A DNA stretch of 24,036 bases from CAZLFQ01 sp964625465 (GTDB lineage: Bacteria > Pseudomonadota > Alphaproteobacteria > Rickettsiales > Midichloriaceae), in contig CAZVFD010000023.1 of NCBI GenBank assembly GCA_964625465.1, positions 1 through 24,036 of the forward strand. The letters run 5' to 3'. The notes beneath the pieces were generated by a model that had not been told where the DNA came from, did no database searches, and worked only from the letters and a program-made list of their open reading frames with translations. Position 1 is the first letter of the stretch; each line of letters starts with the position of its first letter. Positions 21,799 through 24,036 of this stretch are shown piece after piece. The translations under genes and the position numbers were made by a program.

Positions 21799-23994
21799 CT
21801 ATTCGTTCCTCAGAGTATTCAAAGGCTTGGTGTTAAATATTCTATAAGAACTTAAGATTATAACGGCTATAACGGTTGAAATCGTTGAAGCTAGGATTAG
21901 CAAGTTACTAGAGAAAGAAAAATGAAACTCATCAAATTTTAGATAATCTAAAATCATATAAGCACCAACATTTCCGACACATAACGAAATTGAACCAGCC
22001 ACCACTGCCAATATCAAAGCTTCGAATACCAACGTCTTATAAATATCGAAGGATCCTGCGCCCAATACTTTTAAAACTACGACATCATATTTTCTTTTCT
22101 CTTGATTAGCTAAAAATGAAGCTGACAGAACCATTACGCCCGAAACCAAGGTTATCAGAACTATACTTTCAATTGCTGCCACAATGTTACCTATAAATGT
22201 CTTGGCTAGCTCAATGCCATCTGAAGTTTTGATAGATACAACATTAGGCATTTGCTCTGAAACTTCGCGAATGATCGTAAATTCATTTTTTGGGTTTTCT
22301 ACTTTGGCTGTAGCAAAATAACTTTTAGGGAAATTATCAAGCACACCGCTTGAGAAAATAACTGCAAAATTAATATTAAACGACGAATAATCGACCTCTC
22401 TCAAATTATAAACTTCCGCTTCAATAGATTTTCCCATAACGTTAAAAGTAATTTTATCACCAATTCCTATGCCTAGACCATTAGCTAAATTGGCATCAAC
22501 TGAAATCAGAGGCGTGCCGTTATAATCTTGACTCCACCACTGCCCTTCCCTAAGCTTAGAACCTTCTGATGTAGAAGCGTAACTCAGCCTTCTATGTGTC
22601 CTAATTGCCCAATCTGACTCCTTACTAATCTCTAACTTGTCTACAGCAATCCCATTTAAATGTGTTATTATGCCCTGTACACTAGGCTTTATTATCAAAT
22701 TTGAAGCCTTGTCTTCAATTATATTTTTCAACTTTGTCACTTGGTTCTCTTGAATATCTATTAGAAATAGCGACGGCGCCTTGTTGGGAATTGATGCATT
22801 AAGTCTAGATGTGACATTAAACTGTGTTGTAGTTAAAACTACAAATACGCTTAGGCTAATCCCTATTGAAAGCATAATAGTTGTTAAGCTGGAATTAGGC
22901 CTACGAATACTACCAATAGCAAGCTTTAAAGAGGTTCCGGAAATATTGAAAACATTCACAAATCTTTTGAAACCCAAGCTAGTTGAATAAAACAATAGAA
23001 ATGCAAAAGCAGTGGCCAGTAAATATCCAAAGAGAAATTTTTGATTGTCTGAATTGATTAGCAGTATTCCCACTAGCATAAATAGCGAAGCTAAATAGAT
23101 TAAAACCTTCTCTCTATTATGGTTAAATTCAAAAAAATATATGCCACGAAACAAGCTAGCTGGCTTTATATCGACAGCATTGAGTAGCACAGGCAGAGTA
23201 AAAGTTAATACAGTTAAAAACACAAATAAAAATGAGGTTATAATTGGCAAGACATAAAGCTTGAAATCAACAGAAAATGGCAAGTACGAATTGAGCATAG
23301 GCAAAGCCAGATACGTAATTAACACGCCTAGCACTACTGACGTTATGAATGCATCAAAGCATGCAAATGTAATCAACTTCAAATACGCACTGATAACATT
23401 TGCTTTTGTTGAACCACATGCCTTTAAAATAGCTATATGCTTTAATTTTTTTTCTAGAAAAAATTTTGTAGCTGCCGCAATTCCAATACCACACACCAAG
23501 AGATTAGAAATACCAGCTAAAATCAGAAAAAACTCAAGTCTATTTACAGAGTTTGCAAACACCGTATTACCATCCTTATAATCTCTGACAATCCAAGAAT
23601 TATGAGGGAATAAAGTTTTGATATTTGCTTTAACATCTGCAACTTCCAGCCCTTCATGCAGCTTCAGGCGATATTTATATCGGATCAAACTTCCAGGTTG
23701 AATCAGGTAGGTTTTTTCCAGTGATTTATTACTGATAAGTACTCTCGGCCCCAGCACTAATGCACTAGCAAGCCAATCGGGCTCTTGCTTTGCCACACCC
23801 AAAACTTTGAAGTATGCACCTCCAATATTTAATTGGTCTCCTACCTCTATCCCTAGATTTATTCTCAGCTCTTCAGCAATCAACACCCCGTCAGTACTTA
23901 GTAGTTCAGACAGATCATTTTCTATACTCCCAAACAATGGGTAGCTTTCATCAATACTCTTAAGCTCTACCAATTTATTTGTTGGGGCTGACAC
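21799..23994 (-). CDS. YbbP-like ABC transporter permease (FtsX family), N-terminally truncated
   Basis: Permease of the YbbA-YbbP type, thought to move lipids or other envelope molecules. The visible 731 residues begin with LVELKSIDESYPLFG, which in this family follows roughly 100 residues carrying the first transmembrane helix and part of the periplasmic domain. Visible are the first FtsX membrane block (about 160-265), four middle helices, a second periplasmic domain (about 400-590) and the C-terminal FtsX block (about 605-731), ending NTKPLNTLRNE as in the family. The frame opens with GTG at 23994, and two in-frame stops (24001-24003 and 24010-24012) lie immediately upstream, so the missing part cannot be in the same frame within the window. 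The ATPase partner is not visible. It may be a decaying gene. Confidence 0.8.
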   Translation of the reverse strand: MSAPTNKLVELKSIDESYPLFGSIENDLSELLSTDGVLIAEELRINLGIEVGDQLNIGGAYFKVLGVAKQEPDWLASALVLGPRVLISNKSLEKTYLIQPGSLIRYKYRLKLHEGLEVADVKANIKTLFPHNSWIVRDYKDGNTVFANSVNRLEFFLILAGISNLLVCGIGIAAATKFFLEKKLKHIAILKACGSTKANVISAYLKLITFACFDAFITSVVLGVLITYLALPMLNSYLPFSVDFKLYVLPIITSFLFVFLTVLTFTLPVLLNAVDIKPASLFRGIYFFEFNHNREKVLIYLASLFMLVGILLINSDNQKFLFGYLLATAFAFLLFYSTSLGFKRFVNVFNISGTSLKLAIGSIRRPNSSLTTIMLSIGISLSVFVVLTTTQFNVTSRLNASIPNKAPSLFLIDIQENQVTKLKNIIEDKASNLIIKPSVQGIITHLNGIAVDKLEISKESDWAIRTHRRLSYASTSEGSKLREGQWWSQDYNGTPLISVDANLANGLGIGIGDKITFNVMGKSIEAEVYNLREVDYSSFNINFAVIFSSGVLDNFPKSYFATAKVENPKNEFTIIREVSEQMPNVVSIKTSDGIELAKTFIGNIVAAIESIVLITLVSGVMVLSASFLANQEKRKYDVVVLKVLGAGSFDIYKTLVFEALILAVVAGSISLCVGNVGAYMILDYLKFDEFHFSFSSNLLILASTISTVIAVIILSSYRIFNTKPLNTLRNE

Positions 23995-24036
23995 CTGACT
24001 TTAACTAAGTTAGGATGTTGGCATGTATATAAAGCA

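Noticed and set aside
1..24036. CRISPR array, prophage or defence island
   Set aside because: No regularly spaced repeats and no phage or defence gene families are visible; most genes are housekeeping.

Overview
The window looks like an AT-rich chromosome segment from a flagellated alphaproteobacterium, most likely in or near the Rickettsiales. The reasons are lineage features visible in the proteins: a DksA whose zinc site keeps only one cysteine, an alphaproteobacterial-type PAS protein, a winged-helix regulator of the alphaproteobacterial type, a ProP-like MFS transporter, and palindromic repeats of a kind common in Rickettsiales. The affiliation is inferred from protein character only. 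Two 10-N runs (9836-9845 and 20261-20270) show that this is a draft assembly.

Left part (1-7600): the 3' part of an MFS transporter, then dnaN and a degenerate PAP2-family membrane protein on the minus strand. Next is a membrane-anchored multi-PAS protein on the plus strand that stops where a histidine kinase core would be expected. Its end overlaps a convergent, more canonical PAP2 phosphatase, which sits directly downstream of mutL.

Middle (7600-17900): ffh, an overlapping 42-residue basic ORF and a BamE-type lipoprotein form a tightly coupled cluster. A gap-interrupted winged-helix regulator follows, overlapping convergent xerD, which shares its 5' end with a small membrane protein gene. 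Then come topA with a gamma-carbonic-anhydrase-like gene, the initiator tRNA, divergent ftsB and secG-pyrG, a membrane protein of unknown function, and dksA. This is mostly replication, recombination, secretion, cell division and nucleotide metabolism.

Right part (17900-24036): an isolated fliQ, a 360-base palindrome-rich spacer, and two tandem flagellin-family genes with the best Shine-Dalgarno sequences in the window. The first lacks both D0 ends. A strong hairpin terminator, a 95-residue protein of unknown function (crossed by the second N run) and tRNA-His follow. An rve/DDE transposase and a YbbP-like ABC permease with a truncated N terminus complete the window.

The most interesting points are the D0-less flagellin paralogue, the unknown gene after the flagellin, the PAS protein without a kinase, two covarying twin-hairpin repeats (one nested in a larger palindrome), and an initiator tRNA with an A29:U41 pair. 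I saw no CRISPR array, toxin-antitoxin pair or defence system.
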